A DNA stretch of 64,000 nt from Clavulina sp. PMI_390 (Eukaryota > Basidiomycota > Agaricomycetes > Cantharellales > Hydnaceae). Location of the stretch: NCBI GenBank assembly GCA_015039315.1, contig WIDE01000006.1, forward strand, positions 65,871 to 129,870, written 5' to 3'. The notes below the pieces were generated by a model. It did no database searches. It was not told where the DNA came from and worked only from the letters and a program-made list of their open reading frames with translations. The translations under genes and the position numbers were made by a program. Of this stretch, positions 54,601 through 64,000 are shown in pieces (positions within the stretch are counted from its first letter, which is position 1; the number at the start of each line of letters is the position of its first letter).

Positions 54601-54819
54601 CTTGAGCACGATGCATATCAACGTACCTAGGTCGCTTCGCCGGCCTGCTGAAGGCATCGCTTCAGCAGCGGGTCGTGGAGACGAACCGCTTTTGGCTGGA
54701 GCACCACGATAACTTCTGACGGGAGGGGGAGTGGCCGCCGATTGGGCCTCAGACAAGCGTCTCAGTGTTGCGCGAACAGATGACAGGGATCCATCATCGG
54801 TCGCCCAAGGTGAATCCAT
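45674..54819 (-). CDS. Giant GB1-like GTPase / Cys-rich / von Willebrand A protein
   Basis: Multi-exon gene of about 9.1 kb; I estimate well over 2000 residues. The start at 54819 (MDSPWATDDGSLSSVRATLR) is a best choice, because the frame is closed just upstream. Parts in order: a Ser/Pro-rich N terminus; alpha-helical and beta-rich regions of unknown fold (53720-50000); a GTPase-like domain with G1 GEQSVGKSY (about 49797-49770), a switch Thr in RCTEGAW, and G3 DFEGLHSIERSAQED across the intron at 49650; a helical section; Cys/His-rich repeats (CDVKVHLCGAPCSLNQ, HACGEPCALAK, CGFGAGHAGEH) at about 48400-47000; then a C-terminal vWA domain with a complete MIDAS: DRSGSM (about 46600), GGTDF (about 46255), LSDGM (about 46110). 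It ends QTRAGLVRS at 45674-45676. Function unknown. GB1-type GTPases often remodel membranes or act in defence, but that is family knowledge only. Exon limits are approximate. Confidence 0.7.
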
Positions 54820-55667
54820 GGCTGGGAGCTCCACTTCAGTCTTTGCGTAGAACTAGCGATTGCGCTACCGCGAGGCTTGCTGGTGATGGAGGTGGATGAG
54901 TTTGAAGGGGACGCGAGGATCAGAGACGCTCTTTATTGGATATCGACTGAACTAAATGCGATGCACGCCAACCGTCTCTTGCTTTTGACCCGCCATAGAT
55001 AAACGGACCGACGCGATAGATCACGCGAAGGAAAGATTGTAGCTTATCTATCTTGGAATTGTTATCTCGAGGGCAAAGCTGCTCCAAGCAGCACAGGCAG
55101 CGACACCGGGAATCAATCGCGACCAGCACAAATGAGCCTACAACGTGGAGGCCTCGATAACATGGGTTAATTGACCAAGGCACGAATTACGTACACAGCA
55201 ATCAAATATGCGCAATGAATATTTGAAAAGCGTCTGGTCAGTCTTGGCTTTCAGGTCGTCCTTGGTTTCCGGACCGTGAGAATTCGCCAATCAACCATCC
55301 ACAGACAAATTGAATTGATCGTTCATCGCAGGCATCGGCACAGGCACTAGTGAGAGTCAGGAAGATCTCGGCTCGAATATGGTTATTGTCGCTTTTGAGG
55401 CATATGAAATGTTCTCATCCATTCATAATCTTTTTGGTTTCTTGGTTTACCTTGCAGGTAGTACACATTCGCAGTCTGTAAAGCTAAGATCGACTGTCTC
55501 GTCAACACGATCAATAATGTTAACATAAACTAGGAAGATGAACGGAAATAAGTATCTAAAACCATTGTCCCTGAATTGGTAAATGAAAGAGAAATGTAAG
55601 GGAATGCCATTTTTGAACCAAAAGATGGAGGAAGCAGGAAGTGCCAGCGATAGCAGAATTCACAATT
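54820..55667. other. Intergenic region
   Basis: Upstream of the giant GTPase/vWA gene and downstream of the ABC transporter, same strand. No gene supported. Confidence 0.5.
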
Positions 55668-58600
55668 TCAGGAGCGCATGACATTCTTCTTGGGGCGGGA
55701 GCGGAACCACATCGCAAAGCAAAGGAAGCCGAACTAGGTGGAACAAACGTCTAGTGAGCCAGTGAAACTAGTAGAACATAACCAGGAATAGAGCTCACGC
55801 ATGCAATCATGTACAAGGCACTAATACCGATATCACGAGGGCCATCGACCTTATTCTCGAGGTTGATATGAGCAAGGTACTCATTCCCAATTGAGTACTC
55901 TGAGAAAGCATAACGGCCAAGGTTATTAATGAGTCGAGAAAGTAAAGCAAGAATACTCACCACAGTACTGGCAGTTGGAAGTAGCGTTGGGGTTGTTGAT
56001 GTACCCTGTGGCAACCTGGAAAAATGGTGCCATGTATTCGCCACATGTCTGATTCATCGGCGGGGAGAAAACAGCATATTCCTTGGCCGTGCAGACAACT
56101 GGAATGTCACGCATGCTGAAGAAGACTTGACCACCTAGGAGGTACGACCACGGGCTAAAGTCGTTCCAAGTAAGCATAGGCGGGATTACGCGATATAAGG
56201 TTACGTACTTGATGTAGTACAGCCAGTAGCGCCAGAAAGCAGTGATCTGGCCATAAGGCACGAGGACGCCGCTGAAAGAGGCAAATATGGCTATAATCAA
56301 ACACAAAGCACGTCAGAATGAAAGCTGGTGCAGGATTTATTGATGATTGAACAGGAGTACGGACCAAGAAACGCCGGGTTGATCAGTGTTGCTTGAGTCT
56401 CGTTCCCAGCGCAGGCGGCAATAGTTTGACCAAATCCTAGGATGAATAATTGGTAGCTATCGAGTGAATCGAGCATATGAGTATGTCGTGGTATGTGGAA
56501 AGAAAATATGAAGCTGACATGAGGAGCATAGCAAAGGTGAGCCCGGCGTGGTAGGCGTTTGTGCTGATTCCGACTGGGAAAACCGCACTGTCGGAAGATC
56601 ATTAGATTAGCACTCCATAAGAGAAGGGGTGTAGCAGCCGTCACTCACAAGTACCAGAGCGCGTAAAACAAGACAGAGGTGAGCACGAGCCAAGGCGCCT
56701 CCGAAACCACCTCCGCAACAACAAAGGGGAACCAGCCATACATCTTGGATAACTTCTCACGAGCCTCAAAGACGTTACGGCTTTGGATGAAGTGGATCTG
56801 TAGTTGGACAAGTAGACCGGGAGCGATCCACATCCCGTTGAAGATACAGAAGAGGCGAGTTTGGAGAGACGCCACGGAATTATCGATCTGGAGGAACGAA
56901 AATCCATTCATGAGGGCGGTCCCAATAATCATTACGATCCTGTAGATGGGTGTAAATTAGTCAGGCGCAGGGAATAAGCGTCAGGATTGAGGGAAATACC
57001 TTGCCATAAGGTACTCTGGTGATCTCCACAACGAGCGATGCGCACGACCAACAACGAGACTGAGCTGTGTCGATAGTGTAGTAGCAAACTCACGGCCGTC
57101 TTCATGATACGAAGGAGGCTGGCTAGCAGCTTCTCCCGCTAAGCGGCAAACCTCGGCCGTGATGGCGCGCTGTTCGGGTGAGTTCCGCCATACCTCCGCC
57201 CAGTCACGATGCTGAGCGAGCGGACCAGAAACCACATCTATCATAAATCTGTAATGAAAAGGGCGTCACGTCAGATTTTTGTACTGGTGAGGAGAAATCA
57301 AAAGCACCTACTCGGCAGGGTTGGCATCAGGGGGGCAATTGATTCCATTCCTCTCAAAGTATTCGACCATCGTCCTGCCCTGGTGCCCCAGCGGCCCCAT
57401 ATATACTGTATTACCGCCCTTTGCGAGTAGTAACAGCTGATCAAATTGGTAGAACAGAAGGGCAGAAGGCTGATGAATGGTGCAAATGATACACTGGCCC
57501 GCATCAGCAAGTTTGCGAAGGAAGTGCACGATCTTGAATGACGATTGCCCATCAAGCCCGGACGTAGGCTCGTCTAAGAAGAGCAAAACTGGTTTGGAAA
57601 CGAGCTCGACACCAATAGTGACACGCTTGCGTTGCTCAATCCCAAGGCCCGCCCCAGGGACTCCGATGAGGGCGTCGGCGATTTCGTGAAGCTAGACGTA
57701 TCAAATCAGTCTTGGCATCAAATATATGGGACAAGAGATGGAGGATTGAATACTCACATCCAGCATATCGAGAACGGTATCCACATAGGCAAGTTTCTCT
57801 TCTTTAGGAATTTCACGAGGCTGACGTAGAAGAGCACTGAACACTAAAGCCTCGCGCACAGTCTGGTTAGGGTCATGGACATCCATTTGTGCAACGTAGG
57901 CCGTGGTGCGCTGGAAGCTGGCTCCAAGCGGGCGCCCGTCAATCATGATCTTGCCTTCTACTACACCGGTTTCCTTACGAAGAGACTGAAGATACAAGAG
58001 ACGCCGTAAGAGACCACATAAAGCAGAACCAGAGGACAGGCAGCTAAACGTGAAAAGGAGCTATGGTACTCAGGAACTCACCAGAGTGTCCAGTAATGTC
58101 GACTTGCCAGCGCCTGAGCTTCCCATTAGTGCCAGCAGCTGCCCTGGTCGCGCATACCCCTGCACATCGTTCAAGAGTTGCCTCTGCCCACCTTTCACAG
58201 GGACGGTGTAATTGACATTCTGCCAGGTGAATACTGTGTTTGTGCGCTGGAGTTGTCCTTTCATCGTCCCCTCCTCCCCGCGTTGGCCAGCAGAGGATTT
58301 GAAGGTTGCCAGCAGTTGACCATGCTCAGGGTCCATAGGGATAGCGTCGCCGGCGTTACGTGCAGCTTGTCGGCTAAAGAGTAGGAAGGACTTCTCGGAT
58401 CCAGCGGCCTTGAGACGGCCGACGGCCACTGCAGTGAGGAAGACGAAAACGATCCAGAAAACAACGTTAACTGGATGGGAGGAGGGGATGTATTAATTTA
58501 TATTAGCCTGCGCTAGTGACTCCAAAGCGAGCGATATCATAAGGATTGCAGAGAACTCACTCCAGACATTACGCCACAGATGAGAGTAGTGATAATTCAT

Positions 58601-61600
58601 CGCCACGTTCAAATACGCATCCCCGTTTACAAACGTCTGACCCGGCTGTGCACCTTTTACCGCGCATGCAAAGTTACCGCCAGCGATTGAGTATGGGCCT
58701 CCGCTTGGGATGATCTGGACACACGAGAAATCGACGTTGTGGAAGTCATTTGTGAGGGCAGCTTCGAACCCGTCTGGGAATCAAGATAAAACTAATAAGA
58801 CTCGCGTTGCAACTTGAAGGGCAGATAGCTTACAGAAGAGTGGGTTCAGCCACCGAATCCAAGATAGCCAAGGTTTCATCGATGGTTGCGGAATCAGATA
58901 GCCCTACAATTCCATACCCATCATCAGCAACCAATAAGCTGTTATATGCTGGGGCTTTTCGTTTCCCCAGGGAATACGTACCGCGTATAAAATGAGCAAC
59001 CCTATCGAGACCCCAGCAACACCGCTCGCACCATCGAACGTGCTGAACGAGAAGCCGACCATGCGGAAGAAGGCGGTGAGAGCTAGGGTCGTTACATATG
59101 TGGTGGTCCTGGAGATTATTTCAGCCAGTGAGTATGGGTAGGGGGCGGAAGGTCTCACCAAAGAGTAAAGAACGCAGCGGCCGTGCGCTTGAGGTTCGCC
59201 ATAAAGTAAATGGGGAGCATGAATGTGGTGACTTGGAACACGAGGATGGGAAGGTCGGCAAGAACTTGGGCCAGAACCATAGATGAGGGGTGAAATAGTG
59301 CAAAACTCTGGACATAATTATACTGAGTTTATTAGATGCACAAATAACCAACACGCGAGAGAACAAACCTTGTGCTTAGCGAGAATACTCCTACCACCAA
59401 AACTCGCTGTCACCTCTGTCATGCCTAACAGCGCATTAAACAGCAGGATGAAGAACACTGTCCCACTGCGAGTAAAGATGTCCGCGGTGGTGTACTGCAG
59501 GTTGTAGAATAGCGAGCCGAGGATGATGGACAGCGCAGTTGAGGACCCTTGCTTGATCACAATAGACGCCTTATCGTTCCACATAAGTTGATATTGACGC
59601 GTCGTTGCTGCTTTAATCTGGGTCCAGATGTTCACCGTGGAAGGGTCACTCTCCCAAACACCTCGCTCCTTCTCCAATCTCACACTTTCCTTGAACTCAT
59701 CTGTCTGCTGAGCCCTTGCCTCCCCAGCAGACAAATGATCCTCGAGTTCTCTCCTCATGCGTCGAGCGATATCGGACTTTTCGTATGCAGCGAGGAACTC
59801 TTCTGGTGAGAGCGGGAGGCCACGCATACGCGCTGGATCGGCGCTAACGGCATCGAAGATCTTGCGTTCCGTGGAAACAGTAACCCCTGTGAGGCTGGAT
59901 GACGCGAAAGTTGACATGGAAAATATATCAGAAAATGAACATGAGACGCGAAAGCATTGTAGGAAACATACTAATCAGAGATATTTTGCCCAGGCGGACA
60001 CTCAAAACCTAGCTTCTCAAAGTACGGGCGTGCTTCCTGGAGGGGACCCCAGTAGATACAATATCCTGCCGCGATAACCATCACCTGTATCCCATTTCAG
60101 ATCAGAAATAGCCAATGAGAGATGAGCCGCATACAGAATTTGCAGGCAGAGAAGGTTCATACCTTATCAAATAACTCATAGATCTGGTTCCCCGCCTGGT
60201 ACAAACTCATGAGAGTCGTGAGGCCAGACGAGTCCGTCATCGCGCGGAGAGTGCGCACATACTCGAGTGCGGTGGATGCGTCGAGTCCACGCGAGGGGGA
60301 GTCCCACAGGATGACAGGTGCCCGATTCACCAGGACTTCTGTCAAGGAGACACGCTATCACCAAGACGAAATGAGAAAAAGAGGCGAAAATGAGATGAAG
60401 GGAGGACTGCAAACCTTGCGCTCGCCTCCGCTGACCCCTCTGATATATTCGTTCCCAACAAGCGTGTCCCTTGTGTGCCCAATATCAAAGCTTCTCAATA
60501 GCTCGTGCTCGAAATCCGCTTGGAATCTCTTGGCAGAGACGCCCTTGGATCGCGCCTTAGCAGATGGTGTCTAGTTCTTGATAGCAAAGTTGAGTGTCTC
60601 GTGGACGGTGAGGACAGGATAGTGGACATCATCTTCACCATTGAAGACGATCTGGCCAGGGTACTAAAGAGCGGTTCGATGAATAAGTGGGTGAAAGGGC
60701 ATGTCAGGGATCCAGAGACGGGTGTCACACGGAAGCAAAGGGGCAGGTGAGCATAAATGCGCCTAAATCATGAGTGATATGTGTATTGCAAACGAACCTT
60801 CTTAGCCTCCTTGGCATCCATGTTCCCATAGAATACTTCACCGTCGATTCCCGCAAAGCCATCTCGGAAGTTAGCGAGAGTCTTGAGGAACGTAGTGCAT
60901 CCTGAGCCAGGTCGGCCAACGACAAGGGCCATCTCCCCCGATTTGAGGACGCCATTGAAGCCACGAAGCTAGAGTTTTCATGGATGGGCAGCGGGGGGGT
61001 TCGATAGACCACAAGGACAAATTCGCGTTGATGATTAGTTGGAGAACGCGAGCAAAAGAACAATTTCAGGGACGCGTACCAGGAAACGTTCCCCTTTTCC
61101 GAGGGCAGGCGCATTAGAGCCCTGAGCAGCATTCGCGTTCGTTTCGTTTACGCGTGCCTCGAGGGCTGCGACGCGACGTTTATCCCTGAGTTGTGCAACA
61201 GGGTTGAATATGCTGGATTGGATAATGGGGACGTGACCGTACGGGTGAGATGTGTACAACATTGCGTCAGATAGCATCAAGCTTGCACACCTGCCCATTG
61301 TTTGCCCATAGACAGCTGTGGCTCCTACTCCGCGCACCCAGAGATCTTTCCATGCAACATCGAGCCTTCGGTCTGAGTAACCAACTTGACGCGACTGGGT
61401 ATGTTTTTCGCGCGGGGAGCTATCGAGGCTGAGGCCACTGGCAGCTTTCTATTAAACGGGCATGATATCAGGGATTGCAACTATCAGTAGGAAGAAGGAA
61501 AAAGAAACATACGGTGATATCGGAGTAGAAAGTCTGCCTTCTTGGTGAATTCTCACCAGCCTGAGGGACAGCAAGAGAGTCTATGGAATCGACGCGGTAG

Positions 61601-61614
61601 TACTTTGCTGCCAT
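55668..61614 (-). pseudogene. PDR-type ABC (ABCG) transporter with in-frame stop
   Basis: Full-size pleiotropic-drug-resistance transporter layout (NBD1-TM-NBD2-TM), about 20 exons. The start at 61614 reads MAAKYYRVDSIDSLAVPQAG. NBD1: Walker [13 protein letters not shown] (about 60930), signature VSGGERKR (about 60430), Walker [13 protein letters not shown] (about 60290); the degenerate residues are normal for this family. NBD2: canonical [14 protein letters not shown] (about 58100), [25 protein letters not shown] (about 57570). The TM blocks include ITAFWRYWLYYIKYVTLYRV and the end FRSRPKKNVMRS stops at 55668-55670. Within NBD1, between TLNFAIKN and TPSAKARSKG, lies an in-frame TAG at 60573-60571 with no GT donor to splice it out. 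This would truncate the protein unless it is an assembly error or read through. All else looks preserved, so the loss would be recent. Substrate unknown; efflux of drugs, lipids or secondary metabolites is typical. Confidence 0.78.
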
Positions 61615-63678
61615 AGCAGTCCACCCAGATGGCCAGTATGTAGCCAAAGAGGAAAGTGGGGTCTACAAAAGATTGGAGAGAAGTTTGGTTACAGGAGAAC
61701 TGCCAAGAAACGGCGCGAGGAAACAGCTGTAAATCATCGTCGGTCTCATTTGAAAATAGAGAAACGCAGGCGGTGCGGGCAGACGGTCAGCGAGTCGAGG
61801 TAGCTGCGCAAGTGGTGAGGTTTCTCTTATGCCATGTTGAGAGCGATCGCTTCAAGCACAACAATGTCCACAGCGAGCGCGAAAGTAGGCGACTCGCAAA
61901 GAATCACGATAGGGTTTAGGCGATAGCATAGAGGGGTGCGCCGAACGAGCAAAAAGGCATGAATCAATTCGGTGCCTGACGAGACCTCCATGCCTCGAAA
62001 TCGAATAACCAATTCAAGGCTTGGCGTAAACTTTGTGGGAAGCCGGCAAATCAACGTCAACAAACAATGCAATCTTATGTCTGGTGCCCACTCGCAAACT
62101 ATTCTCCATTGCCTGAAGGTCGTACTGCATATCGACGTGACCGAGGATCCAACGCATAGAAATGAGCTAGGAGATGTTGTCGAAGCATACTTCTGCGGCT
62201 GTGCTATTCACAGACCCAACTCAACTGCCCCTTCGTTTAGAGGTTCTGCCATCGCCCACCTTCCGATGTCGGGAGAAGCAGGTCTGAAATATCGGGGCAG
62301 CAATTGGCCGCTGGGCTACAACGGAGCCAGGGGCTGCGAGATGAGCTCTAGTTATGCTACCATGAGTTTATACACAAAGCTGATCAAGGAGCCAATCACC
62401 TGCGAAGTTCACTCTCGTCAGTGATATATTTGCCGCGGGGTATTCATAACGAGGAGCGATTGGGCCCTTCATGAAAAGTTACGTGAAGAGCTCCTTCATC
62501 CAATACCCCCCACAGTATTGGACGTATCGGCTCGCTCCAGTGCATTGAGGGAAATTTTATTTTGCAGCTGGCGAGGAACTCATACTGCGTGGCCAATCCC
62601 CTCGTGTTTTATGAATGAGGAGTCACAAATGTTATCAATGAATGGCCTTCTGCCCTGTCTTATTGGATCATGACACCACGCCACTTGCTCATTGATATGT
62701 CCTCGAGATGATAGGATGGATCTCCCGCCTACGACCACCCACGCACCAATGAGTGCGCAGTGCGTTTATGACAGGGCTATCTCGGTTACAATGCGCTTGA
62801 TCCCATCATCACTGGCCGCCAAGTCTCACGGTCTCCATGCTATCGCCAACTGGCTCCAGGGTGCAACAAGCGGGCATTGAGTTCAGTTGCATGGCGCGCG
62901 CGGGCGATCAGGGCTTCGAATGGAGGGAGGACACACCCACACAGTCAATCGTGTTACTCAACCCGCAAAATATACAGCAAAATAGTTTCACGTGGAAATT
63001 AGACACCGGATGCACTGGCCCGGTCATAATATATGCCCAGAAGTCATCGCCACCGCGCAAGTGGGATCCTCCGCTAATGGAAGGTTATGTGAGGGGGTGT
63101 GGTGGTGGCCTGGGCTGCCCGCTAGATTGGAGTCGCATTCACTCCGCTCAAGCGCTCAGCCGATGTGATTTGTGATGAAAGCTACCCATGTCCACTGCCT
63201 AAAAAAGTGATCATACTCCTAGATGACAAGTCATGTATTGCATCGCGAGGAGGAAGCTCCGGCAATTTGACATATTGGAATTGTGTGAAGGTCGATAATG
63301 GGCCGTGCGAGTCGTATTGCGCGCTTCCCCACTGGCTGGTTGACGGGTCCCCCCACTGGCTCGTCAAAGGAGATTTGAGCATAGAAAAATACGAATAACA
63401 TAGATAGAGCTCGCAGCGTGTGTCCATTCATGTAGATATTTCTGTATGATTTTCGAGTATTTTTGTTGACGGCTATTAGAATGGCTCGGATGCCAACTCC
63501 CGCGGTCAGTGAGCCATGAGTGTATATGACCTGCCCGAGTTGAGTTGATGCTTGGGAACTCGATATCCCCAATTCCCTCTCTCTCTTCTCTCCTCTTCTT
63601 CGCCACCACCACCCCTCCGGTTCCTCCCTCTCAAAACGGACTCTGACTGTGCCTAGAGGTCGAGCCCGCACCACAACG
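61615..63678. other. Intergenic region with unplaced coding-like pieces
   Basis: About 2 kb between the ABC transporter start (-) and desaturase 4 (+). Pieces on + look protein-like but join poorly: 62130-62424 (FCGCAIHRPNSTAPSF), 62860-63175 (SIVLLNPQNIQQNSFTW and KLDTGCTGPVIIYAQK) and 63165-63398 (GNLTYWNCVKVDNG). They are in different frames, with no convincing start. They may be remnants of a small cysteine-containing protein gene. I do not recognise the family. Confidence 0.3.
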
Positions 63679-64000
63679 ATGGCATCGCTGTACAACTTCC
63701 TCTTTGACGATGGCCCCGAGTAAGACTGCGTTTCTGTTCCGTGCCGTGCTGTCATCCTGTCAAGCTTGCCGCCATGGCTGGTTTGGGGATGTCCAACCTG
63801 GACAAGTCGTTGACAAACGTGTTCTCCGCCGTCCCGTAGGCACAAGGCTCGCCAGGCCAAGCCTTACACGTACCCCAAAGCCACTCTGAAGGGTGAGTTG
63901 CTCGCGATGATCTAGACCAACCTCAGACCTCACACTGATAACCCGATTATCTTGTTATCGATTGTTCAATGGGTGATGCCTGTCAACTTTTTGTGCTGGG
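63679..64000 (+). CDS. Delta12-type fatty acid desaturase, copy 4 (5' end only)
   Basis: The ATG at 63679 starts MASLYNFLFDDGP. Exon 1 (63679-63719) ends in GA before GTAAGA, and exon 2 (63840-63892) encodes HKARQAKPYTYPKATLK before GTGAGT. These match exons 1 and 2 of copies 1-3 in position, phase and motif (FDD-x-P, then YT-x-P-x-x-T-x-K). The histidine boxes lie beyond the window edge, so activity cannot be judged. Confidence 0.75.

Noticed and set aside
63331..63366. Short imperfect direct repeat (PHWLV encoded twice)
   Set aside because: Only two units of about 20 bases in unplaced sequence; no sign of an expanding repeat or function.

Overview
The window looks like nuclear DNA of a basidiomycete fungus. 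Genes are split by many short introns, mostly about 50-70 bases with GT..AG ends. The identifiable products are eukaryotic: eIF3a, prefoldin subunit 5, mitochondrial EF-G, PDR-type ABC transporter and RTA1-like protein. Large F-box and DUF6534-type families point to Agaricomycetes. A Rhizoctonia/Ceratobasidium-like species is my best guess, but that is inference. No bacterial operon, tRNA, rRNA or CRISPR was seen.

Layout. 1-2522 (-): 5' part of eIF3a, cut by the window edge. 4045-6221 (+): multi-spanning membrane protein (DUF6534 type). 7376-9403 (+): broken F-box gene (copy A). 9964-13774 (-): large FHA-domain protein with a C-terminal hydrophobic tail. 14020-14573 (+): L-rhamnose mutarotase. 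14802-15668 (-) and 15994-19478 (+): prefoldin 5 and mitochondrial EF-G1, divergent. 21699-24372 and 25340-27754 (+): two tandem Delta12-type fatty acid desaturases. 28086-40159: cluster of five F-box genes (B-, C-, E+, D-, F+). 40429-41764 (-): RTA1-like membrane protein. 42847-45033 (-): third desaturase. 45674-54819 (-): giant protein combining a GB1-like GTPase domain, Cys/His-rich repeats and a C-terminal von Willebrand A domain. 55668-61614 (-): PDR-type ABC transporter with an in-frame stop. 63679 to the end (+): start of a fourth desaturase.

The accessory half (about 21-45 kb and 63 kb on) is shaped by gene duplication. The six F-box genes share one four-exon plan. C/E and D/F are two copies of a divergent gene pair. 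Between the pairs lies a scar made of the RTA1 gene's 3' end fused to a decayed fragment of an F-type C terminus. Copy A carries a nonsense codon and a frameshift, and copy C has CTG where its closest paralog has ATG. The desaturases keep the three histidine boxes of membrane acyl-lipid desaturases, and at least three of the four appear complete.

Housekeeping genes (translation, chaperone, mitochondrial translation) lie in the left third. Lipid desaturation, lipid/drug export (RTA1, PDR) and F-box substrate-receptor genes dominate the rest. I see no operon-like linkage. Shared function among neighbours is only suggested for the duplicated families.
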